From assembly GCF_900115685.1 (NCBI RefSeq), contig NZ_FOXJ01000004.1, positions 334,985 through 398,984 of the forward strand: DNA of 64,000 bases, given 5' to 3'. Below the pieces are notes generated by a model, which saw only the letters and a program-made list of their open reading frames with translations, had not been told where the DNA came from and did no database searches. Position numbers and translations under genes: made by a program. Below, piece after piece: positions 27,459 through 36,800 of the stretch. How positions within the stretch are numbered: the first letter of the stretch is position 1; each line of letters starts with the position of its first letter. Origin of the DNA: Variovorax sp. 770b2. GTDB taxonomy: Bacteria > Pseudomonadota > Gammaproteobacteria > Burkholderiales > Burkholderiaceae_C.

Positions 27459-27667
27459 GCTGTATGCATGAGAACCCCCTCGTCGAGCGCATCGCCGATC
27501 GGGTCCGCATCCAGCGGCCGTCTGGTCAAGTCATGAATGGTTCGATGGCGAGCGATGCGCATTCATCTGCTGCGTTGGCAGGCGCATTGCATCTGCATCT
27601 CGTATGTTCGAGGGCCTAGGTGACTCTTTTACGCAATCTGCCTAGTGATTGTTTAATCTTCTGTGGC

Positions 27668-27692
27668 TTCGGCTACCAAGACCAAAATTCGC
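27668..27692 (+). promoter_or_regulatory. PIP box for the Tox-PL-like effector
   Basis: TTCGG-N15-TTCGC, exact, inside AT-rich DNA. The nearest YANNNT (CATTTT) is 34 bases downstream, slightly long. The box is 179 bases before the start codon and diverges from the PIP box at 27434-27458. Confidence 0.75.
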
Positions 27693-27871
27693 AATAGCGG
27701 AACTTCCATGATGCAATCCCGATGATCATTTTGTGCCATGCCGGATGCAACTCGGTTCGCTGCAAATTTTGCCAATTGGCACCCGAAAGTGTCAACTGAT
27801 GGAAAAACGGAGAGGCAAAAGGAAATAAAAAGAAATTTCGATGAATAAATTAATTTGGAACATAAAATTAC

Positions 27872-28639
27872 ATGCACGTCAAGCCCAATATCTCAGTTCC
27901 ATTGATCAAGTCCGGCGAGATAGAAACGCACAAGACAGACTCCCAATCGAAGATTGTTGCGACTAGACCCGGGTCGCCGGTGTTGAGTGAACTGTCCGCC
28001 CGGAAGCGAAGCTCGTCCAATGTGGAAAAGAGCATTCCTCAACATGGCGCGTTCGAGCGCGGGAACCTCCCGGAAGGCCATGAGCCCATCTCTTTCACCG
28101 CCACGAAAGGTACTGGGAGGGTGCCGCGCGTAAACGGGCTCCCCTACGGCAAATCGATTTCACAATACGGTGATCCGGCAGAAATGGAGGATTTAATCAT
28201 GTCAAGCAATTTAATCGCGGCATACGTTGACATGCAACGGCCGATTGGGAAATGCCACGAATGTGCAGGCCGCGTTCAACGTTTTCTCAACAACAAGCGT
28301 ATTCCGAATTCAGCCCGAGCGATGTACATATGGAATACCAAGATCGACGAAATCCCGATGACCCATTTCGTCATCGTCGCGAACGTTGAGGGGAAAAAAA
28401 TCGCAATCGACCCAACCGGCCATCAATTTCCGAATTTTTATCCGATGGTGGACACGCTTGGCAACTGGGAAGTCGAATTCCAACAGGCGCATTCTAAGAA
28501 AATCATCAAATACAGGGATTTCAACTCGCTGGGCGGCGCGACGGGTTCTGTGCATTCATACTTCATCGGAAAATACGATGAATTCGATGGTAAACAACTG
28601 GCACCTGACCCGGCCGCGAGGTCGGATACGAATTTTTAG
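27872..28639 (+). CDS. Papain-like (Tox-PL-type) putative T3S effector
   Basis: 255 residues in a stretch visibly richer in A/T than its neighbours, suggesting recent acquisition. Residues 1-90 are Ser/Lys-rich and disordered. The C-terminal part has a Cys-His-Asp arrangement: Cys128 or Cys131 in GKCHECAGRVQRFL, His165 in THFVIVAN, Asp180 in IAIDPTGHQF. The His-to-Asp spacing of 15 equals that of OspI and of Pasteurella multocida toxin (His1205/Asp1220), papain-fold glutamine deamidases of the Tox-PL group. Deamidase or protease activity on a host protein is therefore inferred. The start is ATG 27872 with only a weak ribosome site. Driven by its own PIP box. Confidence 0.65.
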   Translation: MHVKPNISVPLIKSGEIETHKTDSQSKIVATRPGSPVLSELSARKRSSSNVEKSIPQHGAFERGNLPEGHEPISFTATKGTGRVPRVNGLPYGKSISQYGDPAEMEDLIMSSNLIAAYVDMQRPIGKCHECAGRVQRFLNNKRIPNSARAMYIWNTKIDEIPMTHFVIVANVEGKKIAIDPTGHQFPNFYPMVDTLGNWEVEFQQAHSKKIIKYRDFNSLGGATGSVHSYFIGKYDEFDGKQLAPDPAARSDTNF

Positions 28640-28834
28640 CCTCTTGATTCATCGATTTTTGCACTGGAATTTCCATCGGGAATTGATAAGAAATCTTGCA
28701 TTTGCAAAATAGCGGCCACTTTGACACGCGGTATCGAAGCAGAATTTTATTGCAAGAGGCAACTACCGTGGAGATAGACTCGTTGTTTTGTCATAAAAAT
28801 TGCCGAAGAGAGCCTTACGAATAAACAGGCCCGG

Positions 28835-29161
28835 TCAGCCCCACAACTCGGTCACGCAGAGGCGATTGCCGACAGGCAAGAACTTCGTGTCATAGACGTC
28901 GTAGCCCGTTTCGGTTAGCTTGTCGTTGAGCAGTGTTGCCGACGTATGAATTGCAGGATGACCTTTTCCGCTGGCGTTCCATTCACCGATGTAAGCCCAA
29001 CGGAGATCCTTGAAGTAGTTGCGCCCCAGATCGAGCGGCAGGAAGGCGCCACCGCGTCTTGTCCGGTGCGCGAAGTCTTCTCCGGAAAATCGCCCGTGAT
29101 GATCCAGCCCATCACCTCTTGGTGCGGGCTTCGATGCCGGGGCCTTCACACGATCGCACAC
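28835..29161 (-). pseudogene. Frameshifted remnant of an unknown gene
   Basis: Two minus-strand frames make one plausible protein: MMGWIITGDFPEKTSRTGQDA and, after a shift, FLPLDLGRNYFKDLRWAYIG with ASATLLNDKLTETGYDVYDTKFLP-like sequence to a stop at 28835. No start with ribosome-binding site is seen. The family is not recognised. It could be a broken effector or cargo of the same acquisition event as the Tox-PL-like gene. The remainder of 28640-29596 shows no gene. Confidence 0.35.
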
Positions 29162-29596
29162 CTTGGTCCTTTCGCTTTGGAGCCAGGCTGCACCTTCCTG
29201 CGTACAAGGATCGGTGTTTTGTTGGATTTTTTTGACCTTGCCGGCGAAGGGATTTCACGGACGACTAACGCACGCGGTTGCCTCACGGGCAGTAGCGTGA
29301 GAATAGAGATAACCTACCGCGGCATATGAAGAAAACGTGTTTAGCCGCGTTTTGGCGGCTCAAACCATCAACTCGACGTATGCGTGGGAGCCATCGATCG
29401 GGGTGTGTGCCTCACCGATCGCATGTACTAGCTAGGCGTCCGGACAACTGATCTGCCTCGTCGTTGGCGCACGTTTCAACACGTGCGATCAAAGCTTAGA
29501 TCGTCATCTGTGGACTTGCTCAGTCATTCCCTGACTCTCGTTCTGGATATCCTTTTCACATGGAAGCATCGTGGATGCCATCCGCGTGGCGCCTCC

Positions 29597-29621
29597 TTCG
29601 GACCGCGTAACGCCGCTTCGT
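29597..29621 (+). promoter_or_regulatory. PIP box for the translocator-like operon
   Basis: TTCGG-N15-TTCGT, exact, with TACTGT (YANNNT) at 29653, 31 bases downstream. The ATG of the next gene is at 29714. Confidence 0.85.
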
Positions 29622-29713
29622 GATTGCACCGGCCCGCGCCGGCTACTGCCGCTACTGTCGAACGGCGATCCATACCGGCGCGCCCCCCTCCCTCCACCTT
29701 CGAAGGACCTACC

Positions 29714-31711
29714 ATGCAGACAACCGTATCGCGGCAGCCGCAGTCATCGCTGTTTGGCGCGCCTGGCACCGCAACCGCGGGCGCACGCCAGCCGGCGTCT
29801 CCCAAAGGATCCGCGTTGCCCTCGATGCTCGCTGCGGGGGTCTGGAGCGAAGCCCTCACCATGCTCAAGTCTGCGCTTCAAGGGGCTGGCGGTAACGCCA
29901 ATGCATCCGAAGGGGCCCCCGACAAGCAGCCTTCGTCACCGGCTCTCGAGCATGTGGCGAACAAGCAGGCCGAAGCTGGCCACGAAGGCGCATTCGACTT
30001 CGCGAAGTTTGCCGAACTCGTGCAGCAACTGTGCAATCTCGTGTCAGGAGGGGATTCGTCGGTGAACTCCGACCCAGTGCAGTCGGATAGCGATCCGTCC
30101 ATTCCGCAAGCGGGCGCTGAGGGCGAAGCCGCCGACCCCGCGGTCGAGCAGAAGCGCATGGAGACTGTCGCAATCCTCGGGCGTCACGAGGGCAAGTTCA
30201 AGAAGGCCGTCGATGGCAAGGGGCTCGACAAGATGCTCGCCGACAAGAACACCCCGCCCGACCTCAAGCGGGCGATCCAGAACCTCAAGGACGACCCCGA
30301 GATGATGGGGGCACTCGACGAAGCCAGGACTGGCAAGAGCGATGGCAAGTTCAGCGCCAAGGACATCAATATTCTGCAGTCGAACTCGAGCAACAGGGCC
30401 TTCGCCGAGCAGAAGGCCGAGGATTTCGAGCAGACCTACATCCCGTCCGACTGCAAGGAGCCAAACGCGAAGCCGCGCCCCATCACGAACAACGACGCGC
30501 AACGCGAGCTGTTCCGCTACTCGGACCATCTGCCAAAAAACGTGTCCCGGGAGAGCCTGCAAAAGATCGTCGACGGCACCGCCGAGCAGGGCAAGTGCCC
30601 GCCGCAATTGGTTGCCGCAGCGAAGTTCTACGTCGACAACCCCGACGCGTGGCAGAAGGACATGGGCAAGGGCGCGGACGAGGGCATTCGCAAGGATGGT
30701 CTTTGCGCCCACGTCGCGAAATCGGTGGAACTGACGGCCGACGAGGACAAGACGCTCGAGGTGCTCGACCAGAACCGCGATGTTTTCTTCGATAAGGGCA
30801 ACCTCACTGACACCAAGCTCAAGCGGATCGCCGAAGACCCGGCGGCCAAGCCCGAGGTGCGCGACGCGGCGCGTGCGCTGCAGGACAAGAAGGGCTCGCT
30901 GGTTTTCTCGATGCTCGACAACGGCAAGCACGGTTTTGGCGGCAACCTCGCCAATGCTGCAGACGACCGCAGCATCGGGCAGGGCGATCTCGACCGTGTG
31001 CTTCAGGGACGCAACAAGACGATCGCCACCGCCGAGAAGACCGCGGCGCCCGATGGGGCCGCTGGGGCGAAGGCGTCCGGGACAACACAGGCCGGCCCTG
31101 CCGCCGGCAAGGCGCAGACCCAGGCCGCGCAGGATATGTCCGATGGCACATACAACCAGCCAGACAACAAGTCCAAGAAGGGCGGCCAGTTGCGTGATGT
31201 CGCAAACTTTTTCCTGAAGGCCTATTCGGCCATTACCAACGTCCTTTCGTCGGTGCTCGCAGCCGTTGCCTCGTTGAAGATACCGGGCGTGAGCTGGCTG
31301 GCCGCTGCGGGCGCCGTGGGCGCCAAGACCGCCTCAGGGCTCGCCAAAGTCGGCTCCGCAGCTTTGGAGCAAGGCGATGTGAAGGGCGCGGCGGTCAAGG
31401 CCGGTATCGGCGTTGGCACGACGGCCGCGGGCATGCTCATCCCTGGTGGCGGAAAGATCGTCGGCGAGGCCGGCAAGTTTGCGGCCAATGGCAGCGCGAG
31501 GACGTGGTCGCAGCACGCCGTGAACGCCTCGACCAGTATCACGAACGGTCAGGTCGCCAAGGAAGCGGGCAAGGCCGCTGCGAAGAGCATTGCCACGACC
31601 ACGGCGAGCACGGTGTACGCCGAGTCGGAAACGGTCAATTCCGCTGTGAACTCGACGGTCACGACCGGGGCAAACACAGCAAGAACGGCATACGCCGAGT
31701 CGAACTTGTGA
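29714..31711 (+). CDS. Translocator-like T3S substrate with EF-hand-like repeats
   Basis: 665 residues starting at ATG 29714 after GAAGGA. The N-terminal third is disordered and Ser/Ala/Gln-rich. The centre repeats a helical unit ending in EF-hand-like loops (TGKSDGKFSAKDINIL near residue 210; NLANAADDRSIGQGDLDRVL near 420), like the DGKIS-DDL units of HrpK/HrpF-type translocators. A hydrophobic section near 510-560 (AITNVLSSVLAAVASL, WLAAAGAVGAKTASGL) could insert in membranes. The tail is Ala/Thr-rich. An exact PIP box drives it, and a HrpB1-like gene follows. I read it as a translocon or translocation-helper protein; a true effector remains possible. Confidence 0.6.
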   Translation: MQTTVSRQPQSSLFGAPGTATAGARQPASPKGSALPSMLAAGVWSEALTMLKSALQGAGGNANASEGAPDKQPSSPALEHVANKQAEAGHEGAFDFAKFAELVQQLCNLVSGGDSSVNSDPVQSDSDPSIPQAGAEGEAADPAVEQKRMETVAILGRHEGKFKKAVDGKGLDKMLADKNTPPDLKRAIQNLKDDPEMMGALDEARTGKSDGKFSAKDINILQSNSSNRAFAEQKAEDFEQTYIPSDCKEPNAKPRPITNNDAQRELFRYSDHLPKNVSRESLQKIVDGTAEQGKCPPQLVAAAKFYVDNPDAWQKDMGKGADEGIRKDGLCAHVAKSVELTADEDKTLEVLDQNRDVFFDKGNLTDTKLKRIAEDPAAKPEVRDAARALQDKKGSLVFSMLDNGKHGFGGNLANAADDRSIGQGDLDRVLQGRNKTIATAEKTAAPDGAAGAKASGTTQAGPAAGKAQTQAAQDMSDGTYNQPDNKSKKGGQLRDVANFFLKAYSAITNVLSSVLAAVASLKIPGVSWLAAAGAVGAKTASGLAKVGSAALEQGDVKGAAVKAGIGVGTTAAGMLIPGGGKIVGEAGKFAANGSARTWSQHAVNASTSITNGQVAKEAGKAAAKSIATTTASTVYAESETVNSAVNSTVTTGANTARTAYAESNL

Positions 31712-31779
31712 CCGGGCAGGCGATCAGCCAGGGCCGCGTGTACCCGCAACGCATCTGACGCATCGTGGAGTCCACTCTC

Positions 31780-32175
31780 ATGTCCGCTTCTTCCTTGCCT
31801 CGTTCCGTGGTGTCGCGCGAGTTGTTCGAGATGTTGGCAGGGGTGCTGTCGATCGTCACCGACGACAGCACCACCGACGACGTTGTCGCCACCCTGCAAC
31901 TCCTGCAGGCGGCGCGGCCGGACCTTCCGGAGCTGTCGATCGCGCTGGCCCAGCGCCACCTGGTGGCCGGGGATCTGCAGCCGGCGCGCGACGTACTGGA
32001 AGCCGCGCAGCGGCATGCGAACGGTATACCCCTCCTCGGAGTCCTGCTCGCATACACGCTGCATGCGCAGAAAGACCCGGCATGGCGGCTGCTGGCGTTC
32101 GAGGCGGAACGCGCTACCCAGAACGACTTGGGTCGCGCCCTGCTGGCCGAACTGCACGGCGAAGCGGCGTCATAA
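31780..32175 (+). CDS. HrpB1/HrpK-family TPR protein (copy 1)
   Basis: 131 residues; start ATG 31780 with GGAG eight bases upstream (an in-frame GTG lies 15 bases earlier). Helical TPR-like protein: SRELFEMLAGVLSIVTDDSTTDDVVATLQLLQAARPDLPELSIALAQ, then HLVAGDLQPARDVLE and AQKDPAWRLLAFEAE. The D-PAWR block and overall pattern match HrpB1 of Xanthomonas and HrpK of Ralstonia, small T3S proteins required for secretion. It lies 68 bases after the translocator-like gene and probably shares its promoter. By analogy to TPR chaperones of translocators it may chaperone that product; this is inference. Confidence 0.65.
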   Translation: MSASSLPRSVVSRELFEMLAGVLSIVTDDSTTDDVVATLQLLQAARPDLPELSIALAQRHLVAGDLQPARDVLEAAQRHANGIPLLGVLLAYTLHAQKDPAWRLLAFEAERATQNDLGRALLAELHGEAAS

Positions 32176-32237
32176 GGCACGGCAGGCGCGCAGCATCAAG
32201 GCCGCGCTGGCGGGCGTGATGCCTCTACGTGGTGCCT

Positions 32238-32645
32238 CTAGTCGAGCATCTGGATCTGGTAGGCCATCGAGCGCAACGCCGGGTCGACGCTGGTCGCGAG
32301 CACGCGCTCCACAGGTGTCTTCCAGTCGTCGCTGTTGCCGGCCAGCTTGTCTGCCATCGCAAGCACCAGGGCGCCGGCATCGGCTTGGCCTGAGTTGCGC
32401 TCACGTACGAGTTCGGCTTGTGCAACGGAAGGATCTCCGTTCAACAGCGCCCCGATTGCCACCAGCATCTTGACGGTGCGGGCATCGCCGAGCCAGTGCT
32501 CAAGCACCGCAGCGATGGGTGCCGTCTCTTCGGCGATGTCGAACTGGCAGCCCAGCATGAGGCACGCCGCCAGGTTCCGAAACTCGGGCGACTGCAGCTG
32601 CTCGAGTGACGGCCGCTGATGTGGATGAAGAAATGCGTTGTTCAT
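32238..32645 (-). CDS. HrpB1/HrpK-family TPR protein (copy 2)
   Basis: 135 residues, starting at ATG 32645 (MNNAFLHPHQRPSLEQLQ). Helical repeats with LAACLMLGCQFDIAEETAPIAAVLEHWLGDARTVKMLVAIGALLNGDPSVAQAEL, and near the end DKLAGNSDDWKTPVERVLA, equivalent to the GDPAW block of HrpB1-type proteins. It converges on copy 1 (62-base gap) and has its own exact PIP box at 32697-32721. Two HrpB1-like genes tail-to-tail under separate PIP promoters is unusual. Each may serve a different secreted partner; this one diverges from the transglycosylase/ankyrin operon. Confidence 0.6.
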   Translation of the reverse strand: MNNAFLHPHQRPSLEQLQSPEFRNLAACLMLGCQFDIAEETAPIAAVLEHWLGDARTVKMLVAIGALLNGDPSVAQAELVRERNSGQADAGALVLAMADKLAGNSDDWKTPVERVLATSVDPALRSMAYQIQMLD

Positions 32646-32696
32646 TGCGTGCTCTTGCAGTGTCGCATGGGGGCACCTGTGCCTGTGGACGGAGAT

Positions 32697-32721
32697 GCGA
32701 AGCGGTGTTGCACCATGCGAA
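32697..32721 (-). promoter_or_regulatory. PIP box for HrpB1-like copy 2
   Basis: Minus strand TTCGC-N15-TTCGC, exact. The start codon is only about 52 bases downstream, so the leader must be short. Confidence 0.8.
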
Positions 32722-32754
32722 TCCGTAGTGCTACTGAGGAAGGAGTGGCATGTA

Positions 32755-32779
32755 TTCGCCTTCTTGTACGTTGCTTCGC
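32755..32779 (+). promoter_or_regulatory. PIP box for the transglycosylase/ankyrin operon
   Basis: TTCGC-N15-TTCGC, exact, with CAACAT (YANNNT) 31 bases downstream at 32811. It is back-to-back with the PIP box at 32697-32721, 33 bases apart, forming a divergent hrp promoter. Confidence 0.85.
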
Positions 32780-32849
32780 TGGATGTCCGCAGATGGCCCG
32801 CAAAGCCCCCCAACATCAAGGCACTTGTTCGTAACCCGGAGCTTTCGTC

Positions 32850-33752
32850 ATGCCAGCTGTCGCTATGCAAACTCAATCGGTTGCCCCTCATCAACTCCAC
32901 GGCCACACGGCGCTGTCGTCGCCTTCGCATCATTCGTTGGCCGACGCGCTGAAGAACCCGCAGGCGAGGCGGGTACTCATCGAATTGGTGGAGATGCTTT
33001 TGCAAGCTGCGCTGCAAAAACTGAAAGAGCAGGAAGGCGCAGAGTCTACCGGGGACGACAACGCATTCTTAGGCAGCAAGCCGACCGGCTACAACGGCCC
33101 GCAGGGCGGCGGGGAGCCACAAAGCGCTGGCGCCCCGCAAGGCACGGGCGCTCCGCAAGGCGCTGGAGTTCCACAAGGCACGGGCATGCAAGGGAGCGGG
33201 GAGGGCGCCGCTCAGGATGCGGATCCGTTAGAGGTGCCGACAACAGGCGCCCCTCCCCAGCCTGTGAGCAAGTTGCAACAGGCGGCACCAGCTACTGCCA
33301 CGGCAGGTACGGGCAAGGCCCCTGCGGGCATGCCGGCCGCGCAATGGCAGGGCTGCGTCGAAGCAGGCAAGAAGACGGGGATCGACCCTTACATCCTGGC
33401 CGCACAGGCGAAACAGGAAAGCCAGTTCGGCACGAAATTGGCGGGCAGCGACAGCGCAGGCGATGGTGTGATGCAGATCGAACCCGGCACCCGCCAGGAC
33501 TACGCGGCGAAGTTCCAAGCGAAGATGGGCCACGCGTATGACCACAGCAATGTGAAAGACCAGATCGCTTTGGCCGGCGTCATCCTTGCCGACCACGGCG
33601 GCAGCGCGACCAACATGCTGCAAAAATATAACGGCGGCCCCAACTGGAAGCCAGGCGCGACGGATATCTATGGCCGTGTGATCCATCCGGAGGAATATGC
33701 GGCAAAGGTCCTCGCCAGCGCCAGGGAAATGAAGTCCTCGGCCGGGGGCTGA
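32850..33752 (+). CDS. Harpin-like protein with lytic transglycosylase domain
   Basis: 300 residues. The N-terminal half is harpin-like: an amphipathic helix (RRVLIELVEMLLQAALQKLKEQ), then Gly/Pro/Gln-rich imperfect repeats (APQGTG, APQGAG, VPQGTG). Residues about 160-300 are a lysozyme-like SLT domain: catalytic Glu190 in AKQESQFG, then GDGVMQIEPGT and QKYNGGP. Such proteins (HrpH/HopAJ1, Hpa2 and others) locally cut peptidoglycan so the T3S apparatus can cross the wall, and some are themselves secreted. There is no Sec signal, so export would be through the T3S system. PIP-driven; the ankyrin effector follows. Confidence 0.8.
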   Translation: MPAVAMQTQSVAPHQLHGHTALSSPSHHSLADALKNPQARRVLIELVEMLLQAALQKLKEQEGAESTGDDNAFLGSKPTGYNGPQGGGEPQSAGAPQGTGAPQGAGVPQGTGMQGSGEGAAQDADPLEVPTTGAPPQPVSKLQQAAPATATAGTGKAPAGMPAAQWQGCVEAGKKTGIDPYILAAQAKQESQFGTKLAGSDSAGDGVMQIEPGTRQDYAAKFQAKMGHAYDHSNVKDQIALAGVILADHGGSATNMLQKYNGGPNWKPGATDIYGRVIHPEEYAAKVLASAREMKSSAGG

Positions 33753-33856
33753 CTGGAGGTGGAAGGGGCGGCGCCGGCTCCCGTAGATAAAGTAGCGGAG
33801 GGTTGTCTTGCCCTCGGCGTCCAAGTGGCTCCCTCGCCTCCGGAGGCATTGGCCGC

Positions 33857-36800
33857 ATGGGACTGGTCGGGAGAGCCGAGAACCATAACCAACTGGAACG
33901 CCCATCATTGGTCAGTTTTACTCCGAAGTTCTACACGCCTCCCGTTGACGCCAGATTAAAGAGCTCTCCCTACGACACGGCCAAGAAAAAGGAAGCGCCG
34001 GTCTCCTACGAAAAGGAAGTCGATCTACCGATCCAGGGTTTTCTCCAGGCCCGCTCGGAGAGTGTTGTGGCCAAGCGCCAGGCGGTAGGCCGGCAATACC
34101 GCATGGGCATTGACAAGCTGAAGCAGTTCATTGCTGCCAACGCCCCAGAGAAATCGATTGATGTGGAGACGGATCTCGACACCTTCATCGGCAGGCTGGA
34201 ATCAGGCTTGGAGGAGGGGACGGGCGGTTTCTATTCGACGCAAATCGGCATGCTGCTCGGGGACGGCAAGGTGGCCATGGACAGTATTTTGCAGGCGCTT
34301 GAATTGCCCGACATCCCGCTCGATCGCAAGCTTGAAGAGATCGGTGAACTGGCCCGGGGGCTGGTGGTCTGTGGGCCAGGCGTGGGCGCCAATCTCATCA
34401 TGCACGCGCAAGCACTTCAATTCGCGGCTGCGGGGCTCGTGAACCATGCGCGCGGCCGATGGGAAACGATGTTCACCAACGCGGTGTTGAGTTACTGCAC
34501 AAAGGAACATGGCCGAGAGCCGGGCTACGACGGCGAAGAAATTCACTATGTCAACCAATACCGCAGCTTCCTTGGTCCGCTGTTCGGCCTGAAGGCGATC
34601 GATGACGACTTCAAGGTCCCGCATATCGGCGAGGCCGAAGCCACCAAATGTCTGGAGAAGATCTCACCGCTGCTGACGCCCAACTCTCTTATCGGAGGGC
34701 TGGCCGACGACTGCTTCAAAGACATCAACCGCGTCTTCGGGGAGTACAAAGACATTCAGGCTCGAGAAGGCAGTTTCGGCGAGCACCAAGTCTATGAGAT
34801 GCAGAAGCTCTACGAGAAGGATCTCGAGGATTCGTTCAAAAGTCTCTACGGCGGCATACCCTTCGCCACTGTCGTCAACGAGTACTACAACGCCGCAAGG
34901 GATGGAGAGTCTTATCGCCTGATCGACAGCAAGGTGCTGTTGATGCGCGACATCGCCAGGAATCTGCGTTCGCAAGAGGCGCTTCAGCACGAGAAGCTCG
35001 AGGTCGTTTCGAGCCTGCCGGAACTCGCCCCAGGCAGGAACGGCGAAGGAGGTGCCGGGGCGCGGCGCATCAAGTCCGTTGGACCGGATTCGCTCTACGT
35101 AAAGGAAGACTCGAGCGACGGTGCCGAGATTCGCTATCCGTTCACGGTTCGTGAAATGCTGGAGCTGAAGCAAGCCAAGGGCCTTCGACGTGTCGAGGAC
35201 GGCATGATGTTCTCTGCGCTGGACAACACGTTCGACGAAATGCTTCTATCCAAGGTGGAGTACCCCGACGTCTGGCGCGCCATCAACATCGGCAGCTTCG
35301 ATGGCTTGATGGATCACATGTCGTCGCCGGGCCTGCAAAGGTACCGCGCCGCGGGCTCGTACAACAACGCGGGGCTTGTCGATCGTGCGATCGAACGCGT
35401 CCAAGGCATGAAGAATGCGACCCAGCGAGGCATTGCGCTGGTCTCCGCGATCACCCACAACGACAGTGAGATCGCCAAGCACATCCTCAATCGCGTTGGC
35501 AGTCTCAATGTCTTGCTCCAAAGGCCATCTGATGGCATGACGGCGCTTCACGCAGCCGCCGAACACGGCATGGCATCGATCGTCGACGACCTGATGGAGA
35601 TCGTGGTGCAGACGGATTTCGAACGGTGCCGCGTGGGGCGTGGTCAGCCCGCAGCCGATGTCCGCCGAGACATCGTGAGCCAATGGATGAGCATGGCGAA
35701 CAATTCAGGCTTGACACCCCTGTTGAGCGCGGCCAAGGGAGGCAGCATCGGCGTTATTGATAGCTTTCTAGAACTCGGCGCGAAGATCAACCAGCTGGAT
35801 CGATTCGGGCGTTCAGCGGTTTTTCACGCAGCGGCAAGTGGCAAAGCCGATGCGGTGCGCTTCCTCGTTGCCAATGGGGCGGACTTCACAACGCCCGATG
35901 TCTACGGCCGCTCGCCGTTGCACATCGCCGCCGAAAAGGGCCATGTGGAGGCAATCGATGCCATCCTGTCCAGCTCGCGGCGCCTGAACTTGGAGATTCC
36001 CGACGACGAGGGGAAGACGGTGCTCATGCATGCGTCGAAGAAGGCCTCGAACGCCGTTCCACTGCTTCTCGCTGCGGGGGCGGCTACTGGCACGCGAAAT
36101 CGCCTGGACGGCAGGCGAGCCATCGACTATGCGGCGATCGCCGGGAAGGCAGATGTGATCCGTTCGTTGGCGCAGGCCGATGCGACTGTCGAGATCGGCG
36201 ACGCGCACGAACTCCCGCGAGACTTCGCACAGTTGCCCCCGTTGTGCTACGCCGCCCATTTTGGCCATGCTGGTGCCGCAGGGGCTTTGATCGAGGCCGG
36301 CGCAGCCGTGGATGCTCAGGATAGCCATGGTGTCACTCCGCTCGCATACGCGGCCAGTCGCGGAAACCGGACCGTGATCGAGCGACTGATCGAAGTCGGG
36401 GCCAACGTGGAGTTGACTGACCGCATGGGGGTGTCTCCACTGCAGCGAGCGATCTGCGCGGACAAACCGGACTGTACCGGAGTATTGTTGCACTACGGCG
36501 CGAATTGCAACGTCGGCGATCCTGGCAGCGGCCGCACGCCGTTGATGGCCGCTGCAACATGGTCGTCGAAATCGCTGTCGCTTCTGCTGCAGGGCGGCGC
36601 AAGGCTGAACGCTCGGGATCGCCGGGGCGAAACCGCTGCCATATACGCCGCCAAGACCATGCATCCGACGGCATTGGAGGGTTTGAAGGTGCTGATGGAT
36701 GCCGGGGCCGACATGTCGATGACCGGAGTGCAAGGTTGCCGCACAGCCATGGAGATCGCGGTTGAATATGCCAACGTGCCTGCCATTCGTCTGCTGGCAA

